DNA of 45,058 nucleotides, from NCBI GenBank assembly GCA_025362135.1, contig JANYHZ010000008.1:1-45058 (forward strand). Reading direction: 5' to 3'. Below the pieces are notes generated by a model. That model was not told where the DNA came from, made no database searches, and worked only from the letters and a program-made list of their open reading frames with translations. Source of the stretch: Betaproteobacteria bacterium. Its GTDB lineage: Bacteria > Pseudomonadota > Gammaproteobacteria > Burkholderiales > Usitatibacteraceae. The translations under genes were made by a program, and so were the position numbers. Positions 8,029 to 15,737 of the stretch are shown here, piece after piece (position 1 is the first letter of the stretch; every line of letters begins with the position of its first letter).

Positions 8029-8646
8029 TCAGTTCGGGTAGGCGGGGACTCGCAATAACGCGAAGTGTACCGCACCCGCCCGGCCCTGTTTTACGATTTC
8101 CCATTGTGCGGCGTGAACATTCGAGAGGACGTCGGAAATAGGCACGCCCCACTCGGCGTATACAATCCCGCCAGTCTGCAGATATTCTGGAAGTTTCGTC
8201 AGAACGGCCTTCATTAAGTCGGAGCCAAAGGGGGGATCGACGAACACAATGTCAAATTTCTGCGGCCCAAGCTCGAGGAATTTCAGCGCATCCATTGCGA
8301 CTACGCGGCAGCACGTGGCACCCAGTTTTTTCTGGTTGGTTGCCAAGGTCGTCAAGGCGTTGCGATCCACTTCCAGCATTATTACCTCAGCCGCACTCCT
8401 TGACGCCGCCTCGAAGCCGAGCGCGCCACTGCCCGAAAACATATCGAGGCAACGTTGGCCATTCAGCGTTTGACCCAGCCAATTGAACAGAGTCTCGCGC
8501 ACGCGGTTCGCAGTCGGGCGCAAACCGTCTACCTCTGGAAATTCAATCACACGGCTGCGCATGGTTCCGCCAATGATACGAACGCGGTTGGCGGCTTTCG
8601 CCAGCGTGGGTTTACGCGGGCCGCTTGGCTTAAAATGTACGGGCAT
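8029..8646 (-). CDS. rsmD: 16S rRNA (guanine966-N2)-methyltransferase
   Basis: 205-aa SAM-dependent methyltransferase that modifies G966 of 16S rRNA. Visible motifs are RIIGGTMRSR near the N-terminus, RPTANRVRETLFNWL, the SAM-binding LDMFSGSGALGFEA, and the catalytic DPPF motif in FDIVFVDPPFGSD. The frame remains open far upstream (to 9162) but that part is antisense to ftsY and has no domain character. The ATG at 8646 gives a protein of normal family length. It is divergent from ftsY with about 73 bases between the starts, an arrangement conserved in many proteobacteria. Confidence 0.95.
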   Translation of the reverse strand: MPVHFKPSGPRKPTLAKAANRVRIIGGTMRSRVIEFPEVDGLRPTANRVRETLFNWLGQTLNGQRCLDMFSGSGALGFEAASRSAAEVIMLEVDRNALTTLATNQKKLGATCCRVVAMDALKFLELGPQKFDIVFVDPPFGSDLMKAVLTKLPEYLQTGGIVYAEWGVPISDVLSNVHAAQWEIVKQGRAGAVHFALLRVPAYPN

Positions 8647-8719
8647 ATTGAGACTTGCAGTACGACATATTTTCCGATTTGTTTTCAAACCTAACATCAA
8701 ATTCTCGCAGGCTTTCCCC

Positions 8720-9712
8720 TTGTTTAGCATTTTCGGTTCAAAACAACCAACAACAACGCCTGCCGAGCCCCCTTCCAAACAGGTGGAGTCAGGCAACTGG
8801 ATTGCCAGGCTAAAGACCGGTCTTTCCAAAACGCGTGCGGTACTCAATACGGACGTTTCGACGTTATTCCAGCGCCATGGCAAGATCGACGAGGCGTTGT
8901 TCGACGAACTGGAGACAGGGTTAATCACCGCTGATGTCGGGGCTGGTGCCGCGACTCGGTTGATTTCGCGCCTGCGGAGTGCCGCCAGGGATAAAAAAAT
9001 CTCCGATGCTGCATCGCTGCAGGCGGAATTTGTCGCTTCACTTATTGATCTGATCGCACCGCTTGAGGCAACGCTGGATACGACGATCGCCAAGCCATTC
9101 GTCATTATGATCGCCGGAGTCAATGGCGCAGGCAAAACCACGACCATCGGCAAGCTTGCCAAATATTTTCAGAGCCAGGGTAAGAGCGTGATGTTGGCCG
9201 CAGGGGACACTTTTCGCGCCGCTGCGCGCGAGCAGCTGATGGAGTGGGGCCAACGTAACAACGTAACCGTCATCGCACAGGACGGAGGAGACTCGGCGGC
9301 TGTTATTTTTGACGCAATCCAATCAGCGAAAGCGCGCCGCATCGACATCCTGCTTGCCGATACCGCAGGGCGCTTGCCGACGCAGCTTCACCTGATGGAG
9401 GAAATAAAAAAGGTGAAACGCGTGATCAATAAGGCTGATGCGACAGCGCCACATGAGACGATTCTGGTGCTTGACGCAAATACGGGCCAGAATGCGCTGC
9501 AACAGGTGAAGGCTTTCGACGACGCACTTCAGCTCACCGGACTCATCGTCACGAAGCTCGACGGCACCGCCAAAGGTGGCATGGTCGCTGCACTTGCGAT
9601 GAGCAAGCCAACAGCGCCAATTCCGGTGCGTTTCATCGGCGTGGGCGAAAGCATTGACGACCTTCGGCCTTTCAACGCATCCGAATTTGTAAATGCCTTG
9701 ATTCGCAAATGA
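8720..9712 (+). CDS. ftsY: Signal recognition particle receptor
   Basis: 330-aa SRP-receptor GTPase that docks ribosome-SRP complexes at the inner membrane for cotranslational insertion. The NG domain is complete: GVNGAGKTTTIGKLA (G1), DTAGR (G3), TKLDGTAKGG (G4/G5 region) and the closing GVGESIDDLRPF. The acidic A domain of E. coli FtsY is short here. The frame is open upstream to 8483 but that part overlaps rsmD. I choose the TTG at 8720, which yields the family-like opening LFSIFGSKQ and has GCAGG 8 bases upstream. It leads the ftsY-ftsE-ftsX-rpoH block; ftsE follows 28 bases later. Confidence 0.95.
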   Translation: MFSIFGSKQPTTTPAEPPSKQVESGNWIARLKTGLSKTRAVLNTDVSTLFQRHGKIDEALFDELETGLITADVGAGAATRLISRLRSAARDKKISDAASLQAEFVASLIDLIAPLEATLDTTIAKPFVIMIAGVNGAGKTTTIGKLAKYFQSQGKSVMLAAGDTFRAAAREQLMEWGQRNNVTVIAQDGGDSAAVIFDAIQSAKARRIDILLADTAGRLPTQLHLMEEIKKVKRVINKADATAPHETILVLDANTGQNALQQVKAFDDALQLTGLIVTKLDGTAKGGMVAALAMSKPTAPIPVRFIGVGESIDDLRPFNASEFVNALIRK

Positions 9713-9740
9713 TCAACCTTCCCGACATCGCCCACCTGCC

Positions 9741-10394
9741 TTGATTGCTTTTTCCAATACCGTTAAGCGTTACCCAAATGGCTTCGAAGCGCTAAAAGGG
9801 GTTTCTTTCTCCATTGAAAGAGGTGAGATCGTAGCCGTCACCGGCCACTCTGGTGCCGGCAAATCTACGTTACTGCGACTGGCGGCGGGGATCGAACTGG
9901 CCTCGCAAGGCAGCGTGCTGGTGAACAGCCAGAATGTGAGTCAACTGAAAGAGGCAGGTCTAGCCGTCATGCGACGTAACTTGGGCCTGGTGTTCCAGGA
10001 CCACAAATTGCTGTTTGATCGCAATGTTTTTGATAATGTCGCGCTGCCCTTGTCGATTGCGGGATTTTCACACCTCGAAAGCGGTAAACGCGTGCGGGCA
10101 GCGCTAGACAAAGTGGGCCTGTTGAATCGTGAAAAAGCCGCGCCTATCACCTTGTCCGGAGGCGAACAACAACGGCTCTGTATCGCGCGCGCGATCGTCA
10201 ATCGCCCGGCGATTTTGATCGCTGATGAACCCACGGGCAACCTGGATCAGGCGTATGCGGAAACAATCTTCGACCTATTCAGATCATTCAATCAGGTCGG
10301 TGTCACGGTACTGCTCGCGACGCACGACGAAAGCGGACTCGAACGACTCAACTGCCGCCGCATTTCGCTGGAGCGGGGGAATGTGACGGCATGA
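9741..10394 (+). CDS. ftsE: Cell division ABC transporter ATP-binding protein
   Basis: 217-aa ATPase that works with FtsX at the septum to activate periplasmic peptidoglycan hydrolases. Walker A is GHSGAGKST, the ABC signature is LSGGEQQR, and Walker B is ILIADEPTGNLD. Translation starts at a TTG at 9741, giving MIAFSNTVKRYPNG, the conserved FtsE opening; no ATG is available at that point. Its stop overlaps the ftsX start by 4 bases (ATGA at 10391-10394), so the pair is translationally coupled. Gene order with ftsY upstream and rpoH downstream matches the classical proteobacterial arrangement. Confidence 0.96.
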   Translation: MIAFSNTVKRYPNGFEALKGVSFSIERGEIVAVTGHSGAGKSTLLRLAAGIELASQGSVLVNSQNVSQLKEAGLAVMRRNLGLVFQDHKLLFDRNVFDNVALPLSIAGFSHLESGKRVRAALDKVGLLNREKAAPITLSGGEQQRLCIARAIVNRPAILIADEPTGNLDQAYAETIFDLFRSFNQVGVTVLLATHDESGLERLNCRRISLERGNVTA

Positions 10395-11299
10395 GAGGCT
10401 GGCTGACTACCCATGCCAATGCCTGTGGGCGCGCTGTCAGGCGTTTACTCGCACAACCAACGGTGACTCTCCTGTCCGTGTTCGTGATCGGCATCGCCAT
10501 TACCCTCCCGCTGGGGCTATACGTCGCGTTTGCCAATGTAAATGCAGCTGCAGGCCGCGTCAGCACGGAGCCAAACATAAATGTTTATCTGGCGCTCAAT
10601 GCGAGTGAGCAGGAAACCAGAGATCTTGAACGGAGGTTGAAATCGCTGGGTGGAGTTGACCGCGTTGCCTTCATTTCACGCGAGAGCGCGCTTCAGGAAA
10701 TGAAGCGGGTGGCAAATCTGGCAGAGCTGCTAGGCAGCCTCGAAGTCAATCCATTACCTCACGCTTTCGCGATTCAGCCAACTGCGGTCGACGCTGCGAC
10801 GCTCGAGGCGTTGCGCAAGGAAATTACGACGCTACCTAAGGTCGAAAGTCTCACGATGGATTTCGAATGGGCGCAGAAGTTGAAGCGTTTTGCGACCTTT
10901 GCCGAGCGCATTGTGTTGTTACTTGGCCTGCTGCTGGCAACTGCAGTTGTGTTTGTTACGGGCAATACAATCAGGTTGCAGATACTCACGCAGAAAGACG
11001 AAATCGAAGTGAGCCAACTGATCGGTGCCACACGACGCTTCATTCGTCGGCCATTCCTCTATTTCGGCGCTTTTCAGGGCTTGCTTGCCGGCCTGGTTGC
11101 CGTCCTGACCGTGATGGCCTTTGTATGGTGGGCCGGTGTCGAAGTGCGCGCGCTGACCGCCTCCTACGGTGGCGATTTTTCGCTAAGGGCGCCGACGTTG
11201 AATCAATCTCTCGGCGTAGTGGCGTTCTCCGGATTATTGGGCTGGCTAGGCGCATTTCTCTCGGTCTGGATGTACCTGCGGCGGGTTTCCGGGCGCTAG
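10391..11299 (+). CDS. ftsX: Cell division protein, ABC permease
   Basis: 302-aa integral membrane partner of FtsE. It has a cytoplasmic N-terminal arm, a first membrane helix (TLLSVFVIGIAITLPLGLY), a large periplasmic domain (about residues 60-160, including a VDRVAFISRESAL segment), and three C-terminal membrane helices. In E. coli the periplasmic loop binds EnvC. Length and topology fit the family. The gene starts within the ftsE stop codon. The downstream spacer to rpoH is over 300 bases and carries regulatory sites annotated separately. Confidence 0.96.
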   Translation: MRGWLTTHANACGRAVRRLLAQPTVTLLSVFVIGIAITLPLGLYVAFANVNAAAGRVSTEPNINVYLALNASEQETRDLERRLKSLGGVDRVAFISRESALQEMKRVANLAELLGSLEVNPLPHAFAIQPTAVDAATLEALRKEITTLPKVESLTMDFEWAQKLKRFATFAERIVLLLGLLLATAVVFVTGNTIRLQILTQKDEIEVSQLIGATRRFIRRPFLYFGAFQGLLAGLVAVLTVMAFVWWAGVEVRALTASYGGDFSLRAPTLNQSLGVVAFSGLLGWLGAFLSVWMYLRRVSGR

Positions 11300-11367
11300 C
11301 GCGCTGGTGCCAATACTGGTAAAAGCATGAAGCTCCGCCATTGGTGCGGCTTTCAGGAGGAAAATAC

Positions 11368-11400
11368 ATGGAAACGCCCGTGAGTAGGCGTTCTACGTGA
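11368..11400 (+). CDS. Possible 10-residue leader peptide upstream of rpoH
   Basis: An ideal Shine-Dalgarno sequence, AGGAGG at 11355-11360, is followed 7 bases later by ATG and a 10-codon frame (METPVSRRST) ending in TGA. The coding bases include the inverted repeat AACGCC (11373-11378) and GGCGTT (11387-11392) with an 8-base loop, so ribosome movement could affect the hairpin. It lies about 230 bases before rpoH. The frame is too short to prove by codon use; it may be chance. Confidence 0.3.
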   Translation: METPVSRRST

Positions 11401-11561
11401 TCTGATGTGCTTCTTGGGCTGGAAATGCTGCATCGTCGGTAGAAAACGATCTATATTTTCTGCCGCGCAGTACGGATAAGTTGTTATTTTTCAACACTTT
11501 ATTTTCACAGGCTACTCCATTCACAACAGCGCCCATCCATTCTTCGGAACCAATTGCGAAC

Positions 11562-11588
11562 TTAGCACTCTCAACGCAGGAGTGCTAA
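11562..11588. promoter_or_regulatory. CIRCE operator (HrcA-binding site) in front of rpoH
   Basis: Exact match to the CIRCE consensus: TTAGCACTC, a 9-base spacer, GAGTGCTAA. It ends 40 bases before the rpoH ATG. The HrcA repressor binds CIRCE and normally controls groESL and dnaK. Here it should repress rpoH itself, linking the two heat-shock control circuits. A -10-like TAAAAT overlaps its right edge at 11586-11591. Confidence 0.93.
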
Positions 11589-11628
11589 AATTAACTTAAC
11601 CCGTATTTTCGGGATTAGTGGAGGTCAC

Positions 11629-12504
11629 ATGACTACTGCTACGATGAATTTGCCCGCGCTGTCAGTTGCGAGTATTGAAAACTATATTTCTGCCGTCAAT
11701 CGCGTGCCGATGCTTACGCCGGAACGGGAACACGACTTGGGCGTTGCTTTGAAATCCAACGGCGACTTGGCCGCTGCTTCCGAGATGGTTATGTCGCATC
11801 TACGGCTGGTGGTGTCAATCGCGCGCAAATACACTGGCTATGGCCTGCCGCACGCCGACCTCATTCAAGAAGGCAATATAGGCTTGATGAAAGCGGTGAA
11901 GCGTTTCGACCCGGATCGCGGCGTTCGACTCGTTTCGTTCGCCGTTCATTGGATCAAGGCCGAGATTCACGAGTACATCCTCAAGAATTGGCGCATTGTG
12001 AAGATCGCGACAACCAAAGCGCAGCGCAAGTTGTTCTTTAATTTGCGCAGCATGAAACCTAATTTCGGCACACTCTCGCCAACCGAGGTAAAGGAAGTCG
12101 CTCGCCAGTTGAATGTGAAAGAAACTGATGTTACCGAGATGGAAAAGCGTCTCACCGGACAGGAAATCTCCCTGGAACCGGCGAACGACGATGAAGACAG
12201 CGCCTGGGTGAGTCCGATCGCATATCTGCAAGACGCAACGCAGGAGCCTTCCGAGCACCTAGCCTCCATGCAAAAACAGGCGGCCGCCACTGAAGGGCTC
12301 AATGCCGCGCTGGAAAGCCTGGACGAGCGTAGTCGTGAAATCATCACGTCGCGCTGGCTGGTACAGGAAGGCGAAGGCCGGGAGAAGACGTTGCATGAAC
12401 TGGCTGACGAATTTGGCGTCTCCGCCGAACGCATTCGCCAGATCGAAGCGAAAGCAATGCAGAAGATGAAAGCGGCTTTGAGCGAGTACGACGCGATACG
12501 GTGA
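11629..12504 (+). CDS. rpoH: RNA polymerase heat-shock sigma factor (sigma-32)
   Basis: 291-aa sigma-70 family factor directing transcription of heat-shock genes. Region 2 reads HLRLVVSIARKYTGYGLPHADLIQEGNIGLMKAV in spaced motifs, and region 4 has the helix-turn-helix LHELADEFGVSAERIRQIEAKAM. The diagnostic RpoH box, QRKLFFNLR in region 2-3, is present, separating it from RpoD and RpoS. A GGAGG ribosome-binding site precedes the ATG. It sits at the end of the ftsYEX block, as in other proteobacteria, and is preceded by a CIRCE operator, which predicts HrcA control. A terminator-like hairpin follows. Confidence 0.97.
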   Translation: MTTATMNLPALSVASIENYISAVNRVPMLTPEREHDLGVALKSNGDLAAASEMVMSHLRLVVSIARKYTGYGLPHADLIQEGNIGLMKAVKRFDPDRGVRLVSFAVHWIKAEIHEYILKNWRIVKIATTKAQRKLFFNLRSMKPNFGTLSPTEVKEVARQLNVKETDVTEMEKRLTGQEISLEPANDDEDSAWVSPIAYLQDATQEPSEHLASMQKQAAATEGLNAALESLDERSREIITSRWLVQEGEGREKTLHELADEFGVSAERIRQIEAKAMQKMKAALSEYDAIR

Positions 12505-12519
12505 TTACCCAAGCTGCCA

Positions 12520-12560
12520 ACAAAGGGGTTGCGTGTCATGCGTAGCCCCTTTGTGTTTGT
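12520..12560 (+). terminator. Probable intrinsic terminator after rpoH
   Basis: ACAAAGGGG at 12520-12528 and CCCCTTTGT at 12546-12554 form a perfect 9-bp stem with a 17-base loop that can pair further. The tail GTTTGT is only moderately T-rich. It begins 15 bases after the rpoH stop codon. Confidence 0.7.
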
Positions 12561-12646
12561 AGCGCATCCGCCTCATACCGACTAAACTATTTCTGGCTTT
12601 CGGCTGTCACCAAGAAAAACCGAACAATCCCGCGAAGGATTTCAGA

Positions 12647-13384
12647 ATGTCCCAGATCAGGCCCACGCCGCTCTTTCGTATTGATGGCAGCGACGAAGAC
12701 TCGGCTTTGCCGTTATCACAACGGATTCGTTCGCGGCTTGAACGCGCCAATCATCGCTTCAACGCAAACGACAACATTTCGGCATTCCTGAAAGCTGGCG
12801 AAGTTGATGAATTGCAGTTAGAAGTCGCGGCGAAGATGGCTGAAGTATTGAAAAGCCTGGTGATTGACACTGAGACTGACCACAACACGCAGGAAACTGC
12901 ACATCGCGTTGCGAAAATGTATTTGAGCGAGATTTTCAAGGGCCGCTACCAGCCGATGCCCGCCGTAACCGAATTTCCAAACGTGGAGCAACTCAATGAG
13001 TTGCTTATCGTGGGTCCCATCACGGTCCGCAGCGCCTGTTCACACCACCTTTGTCCGATTATTGGCAAGGTGTGGATCGGTATCATGCCGAACGGGCACT
13101 CCAATTTGATCGGCCTTTCCAAGTACGCGCGTATATGCGATTGGGTGATGAGCCGTCCACAGATTCAGGAAGAAGCCGTCACGCAACTGGCGAACATCCT
13201 GCAGGACAAGGTCAAGCCGGATGGATTAGCGATTGTGATCGAAGCCGATCATTTTTGCATGCACTGGCGCGGCGTGAAAGATGCAGATGCGCGTATGACC
13301 AACAGTGTGATGCGTGGCTCATTTCTTAAAGATCCCAACCTGCGACGCGAGTTTCTCTCCTTGCTCACCAAGAAAAACACTTGA
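12647..13384 (+). CDS. folE: GTP cyclohydrolase I
   Basis: 245-aa enzyme that converts GTP to 7,8-dihydroneopterin triphosphate, the first step of folate/pterin synthesis. The zinc-binding and catalytic motif CSHHLCPI is visible, followed by the conserved KVWIGIMP and IGLSKYARI segments, and ends with the typical HFCMHWRGVKD and MTNSVMRG blocks. The N-terminal 40 residues are an extension relative to the shortest bacterial enzymes. The ATG has AAGGAT upstream. The downstream neighbour is a BLUF photoreceptor gene 26 bases away in the same direction, so the two may be cotranscribed. Confidence 0.96.
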   Translation: MSQIRPTPLFRIDGSDEDSALPLSQRIRSRLERANHRFNANDNISAFLKAGEVDELQLEVAAKMAEVLKSLVIDTETDHNTQETAHRVAKMYLSEIFKGRYQPMPAVTEFPNVEQLNELLIVGPITVRSACSHHLCPIIGKVWIGIMPNGHSNLIGLSKYARICDWVMSRPQIQEEAVTQLANILQDKVKPDGLAIVIEADHFCMHWRGVKDADARMTNSVMRGSFLKDPNLRREFLSLLTKKNT

Positions 13385-13410
13385 ACTTCACCTGAATAAC
13401 GGAGAACACT

Positions 13411-13860
13411 ATGTTGGTGCGTTTGTTGTACGCAAGCAGGGCTGCTGACGATGTTTCGCAGGAAGAACTGCTGAGAATTTTGTCACAGTCAAAAGCAAAC
13501 AACCCGGAGAGTGGCATCACGGGCGTTCTTTGTTCGAGCGGACGAATTTTCCTCCAGGTGCTCGAGGGCGGGCGCATGCAGGTAAATGGACTGTACAACC
13601 ACATCGCTGCGGATCCGCGCCATCAGGATGTCGTGATTCTCTGTTATGAAGAAATCAGCGAAAGAAAATTCTCCGGTTGGTCGATGGGCTTGGTAAATCT
13701 TGAGCGAATCAACCCATCGTTGCTCCTGAAGTACTCTGAGTGCGCGACCCTCGACCCCTACTGCGTTTCCGGCAAGGCGTCGATGGCGCTATTCGACGAA
13801 TTAATGGCCACCGCATCCATCATGGGTCAATCCAACCCTTTACTCCCGGCAGCGCGCTAG
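13411..13860 (+). CDS. BLUF-domain blue-light sensor protein
   Basis: 149-aa stand-alone BLUF (blue light using FAD) protein. All key photochemical residues can be placed: Tyr7 (in LLYAS), Asn31 (NNPESGITGVL), Gln49 (FLQVLEGG), Trp90 and Met92 (GWSMG). Their spacings from the Tyr (24, 42, 83 and 85) are identical to those of Tyr21, Asn45, Gln63, Trp104 and Met106 in Rhodobacter AppA, so a functional photocycle is likely. After the BLUF domain there is only a short helical tail and no output domain, as in BlrB or PixD-type short BLUF proteins that signal through partner proteins. GGAG precedes the ATG. It follows folE in the same direction and is convergent with a RidA gene. Confidence 0.95.
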   Translation: MLVRLLYASRAADDVSQEELLRILSQSKANNPESGITGVLCSSGRIFLQVLEGGRMQVNGLYNHIAADPRHQDVVILCYEEISERKFSGWSMGLVNLERINPSLLLKYSECATLDPYCVSGKASMALFDELMATASIMGQSNPLLPAAR

Positions 13861-13868
13861 CGGTTGGT

Positions 13869-14219
13869 TCAAGTCTTGGCGGCGATTACCTGAATTTCCA
13901 CCTTGTAAGCAGCTTTCGCGAGCTTTGCCTCGACGGTTGCCCGAGGAGGTGTCGCGCCTGGCACGACCCAGGCATCCCAAGCCGCGTTCATCGCCGGAAA
14001 ATCTGCCATGTCGGTGACGTAAATGGTCGTCGACAGGATTCTTGTTTTGTCGCTCCCTGCCTCCGCTAACAACTTATCGATTATCGCCAGAATTTGCTTT
14101 GTCTGGCCTGCCATGTCCTGGGAGGTGTCATCGGCAACCTGTCCTGCAAGATAGATGGTGCCATTGTGCACGGCCATATCCGACAGGCGTGGGCCAACGT
14201 GAAATCGCTGAATGCTCAT
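13869..14219 (-). CDS. RidA family protein
   Basis: 116-aa member of the RidA/YjgF/YER057c family of trimeric enamine/imine deaminases. The conserved Arg that binds the carboxylate of the substrate is Arg93 in PPRATVEAKL. The block TIYLAGQVADD and the TTIYVTDMADFPAMNAAW motif are also typical. The sequence looks like one of the paralogous subfamilies (Rid subfamilies 1-7) rather than archetypal RidA, so the substrate should not be assumed. Its stop codon faces the BLUF gene with 8 bases between. The sco gene lies 20 bases upstream on the same strand. Confidence 0.92.
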   Translation of the reverse strand: MSIQRFHVGPRLSDMAVHNGTIYLAGQVADDTSQDMAGQTKQILAIIDKLLAEAGSDKTRILSTTIYVTDMADFPAMNAAWDAWVVPGATPPRATVEAKLAKAAYKVEIQVIAAKT

Positions 14220-14239
14220 ATTTAAAATCCCTGAGGTCG

Positions 14240-14821
14240 CTATTGAAGTAGTTTCTCGATATCGGGCGCGATCTTATCGGCCCCCAAGCCGTAATTAATA
14301 AACAGGCGTAACTTCCCCTGCGGATCAAACGCCAACGATGCAGCACTGTGATCAACTGTGTAACTTTCGGCAGACTTGCCTGCCGCCACACGGTAAATAA
14401 TTTTGAAATCCTTCGCCACTTTTTCGGTCGCGGCATTGTCACCATACAAGCCGAGAAATGCCGGATTGAAAGATGGCACGTATTTTGACAGTAACTCCGG
14501 CGTATCCCGTACAGGATCAATGGTCACGAACAACACTTGCACGCGTTGTGCATCGCTCCCCAGCTTTTGCATGACTTGCCGCATCTCCGAAAGCGTGGTC
14601 GGACATACATCCGGGCAATGCGTGTAACCAAAAAACATTACCACGACCTTTCCTCGGAAGTCTGCCATCGTGCGCAACTTTCCGGTGTGATCAGTTAAAC
14701 GGAAATCATTGCCATAGCCTTGGATTCCGGTGATGTCGAGCGAATTAAAAACGGGCTTGTTTTCGCAGCCACAGAGCACGAGGCAAAATGCAAAAACCGT
14801 GGCGATGACGACGCGTGTCAT
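14240..14821 (-). CDS. SCO1/SenC family copper-delivery lipoprotein
   Basis: 193-aa thioredoxin-fold protein that helps assemble the CuA centre of cytochrome c oxidase. The N-terminus is a lipoprotein signal with a lipobox-like LVLCGC. Copper ligands are Cys69 and Cys73 in CPDVC and His158 in VDHSA, the canonical SCO set. The start codon overlaps the ctaB stop by one base (TAATG), so the genes are coupled. It is the last gene of the heme-A and copper assembly part of the oxidase island. Confidence 0.95.
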   Translation of the reverse strand: MTRVVIATVFAFCLVLCGCENKPVFNSLDITGIQGYGNDFRLTDHTGKLRTMADFRGKVVVMFFGYTHCPDVCPTTLSEMRQVMQKLGSDAQRVQVLFVTIDPVRDTPELLSKYVPSFNPAFLGLYGDNAATEKVAKDFKIIYRVAAGKSAESYTVDHSAASLAFDPQGKLRLFINYGLGADKIAPDIEKLLQ

Positions 14822-15729
14822 TAGCGCATCGCCAGCGGTGCGTAATGGTCGAGCAGGAGCACCGCAAACAGCAGCGACAAGTACAAGATTGAAAACGCAA
14901 AAGTTTTTCTGGCAAGCGCGTCCGTATAGGCGCGTAAAAGTTTGATCGCGAAATAGAGGAAGAAGCCATCCAGCACCAGTACGGAAAGAAGATAAATCCA
15001 GCCGGCCATTCCGACGGCAAACGGCAGCAACGTCGATGCCGATAGCAACATCGTATAGAGCAACAGATGAAGTTTCGTGAAGGCGTCGCCGTGTGTCACC
15101 GGCAACATTGGTACACCAGCACTGGCGTATTCATTTTTCCGATACAGGGCCAACGCCCAGAAATGTGGTGGCGTCCAAGCAAAAATGATCAGAAAAAGCA
15201 GCAGGGCGTTGGGGTCAACGACACCAGCAACAGCGGCCCATCCAAGCACAGGCGGCATCGCGCCAGATGCACCGCCGATCACAATATTCTGCGGCGTTGC
15301 TGGCTTCAGGATCACGGTGTAGATTACCGCATATCCGACAAAGGTAGCCAGGGTCAGCCACATTGTTAGCGGATTAACATACCGATAAAGCACGGTCAAT
15401 CCCGCGCCGCCGACAATGCCCGCGAACAGCAAAATCTGCAAGGTCGTGATCGATCCGGCAACTGTGGGCCGCGAACGCGTGCGGGCCATTTTTCGGTCGA
15501 TCTGCTGCTCGATAAGGCAGTTGAACGCCGCCGCCGCACCCGCTACCAGTGCAATGCCCAAAGTACTCGTGAGCATCAACGGGACGTCCCACGCAACGCC
15601 AACCGGATAGGCAAGCATCATGCCGATGATCGCCGTGAACACAATGAGCGAATTGACGCGAGGCTTCGTCAATTCGAGAAACTGTGCCAGCACGTTGGAC
15701 TGAGGACGGGTCACGATCTGTTGGGACAT
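14821..15729 (-). CDS. ctaB: Protoheme IX farnesyltransferase (heme O synthase)
   Basis: 302-aa polytopic UbiA-family prenyltransferase that converts heme B to heme O. Characteristic blocks are [11 protein letters not shown] near the N-terminus, the aspartate/asparagine motif [19 protein letters not shown], and the later [11 protein letters not shown] motif specific to CtaB/CyoE. The frame is open upstream to 15846, within ctaA, but the ATG at 15729 gives the conserved opening MSQQIVTRP and normal length. It lies 8 bases after the ctaA stop. With CtaA it supplies heme A to the oxidase encoded at 20332-23225. Confidence 0.97.
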   Translation of the reverse strand: MSQQIVTRPQSNVLAQFLELTKPRVNSLIVFTAIIGMMLAYPVGVAWDVPLMLTSTLGIALVAGAAAAFNCLIEQQIDRKMARTRSRPTVAGSITTLQILLFAGIVGGAGLTVLYRYVNPLTMWLTLATFVGYAVIYTVILKPATPQNIVIGGASGAMPPVLGWAAVAGVVDPNALLLFLIIFAWTPPHFWALALYRKNEYASAGVPMLPVTHGDAFTKLHLLLYTMLLSASTLLPFAVGMAGWIYLLSVLVLDGFFLYFAIKLLRAYTDALARKTFAFSILYLSLLFAVLLLDHYAPLAMR

Positions 15730-15737
15730 TTCAGAAT

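Larger units (their letters stand above)
11300..11628 (+). promoter_or_regulatory. Spacer/leader between ftsX and rpoH
   Basis: 329 bases without a conventional gene. It contains an imperfect GC-rich hairpin with AAGC/GCTT-like arms around 11328-11352 that may end the ftsX message, a mini-ORF with a strong Shine-Dalgarno site (11355-11400), a 9-bp RNA hairpin at 11438-11464 (GGTAGAAAA with TTTTCTGCC, one G-U pair), a perfect CIRCE (11562-11588), and the AT-rich rpoH leader with a GTGGAGG ribosome-binding site just before the ATG. I see no sigma-32-type promoter that I would call with confidence. Confidence 0.6.

Noticed and set aside
8483-8719. Upstream extension of the ftsY frame
   Set aside because: It overlaps rsmD and shows low-quality, Arg-rich sequence unlike an FtsY A domain; TTG 8720 gives the conserved opening.
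8647-9162. Long N-terminal extension of the rsmD frame, over 170 residues beyond the ATG at 8646
   Set aside because: It runs antisense through ftsY, has no domain character, and the ATG at 8646 already gives normal RsmD length and start.
11967-12539. 190-codon open frame antisense to rpoH
   Set aside because: Mirror of the rpoH codons, with Ser/Arg-rich composition and no recognisable domain.
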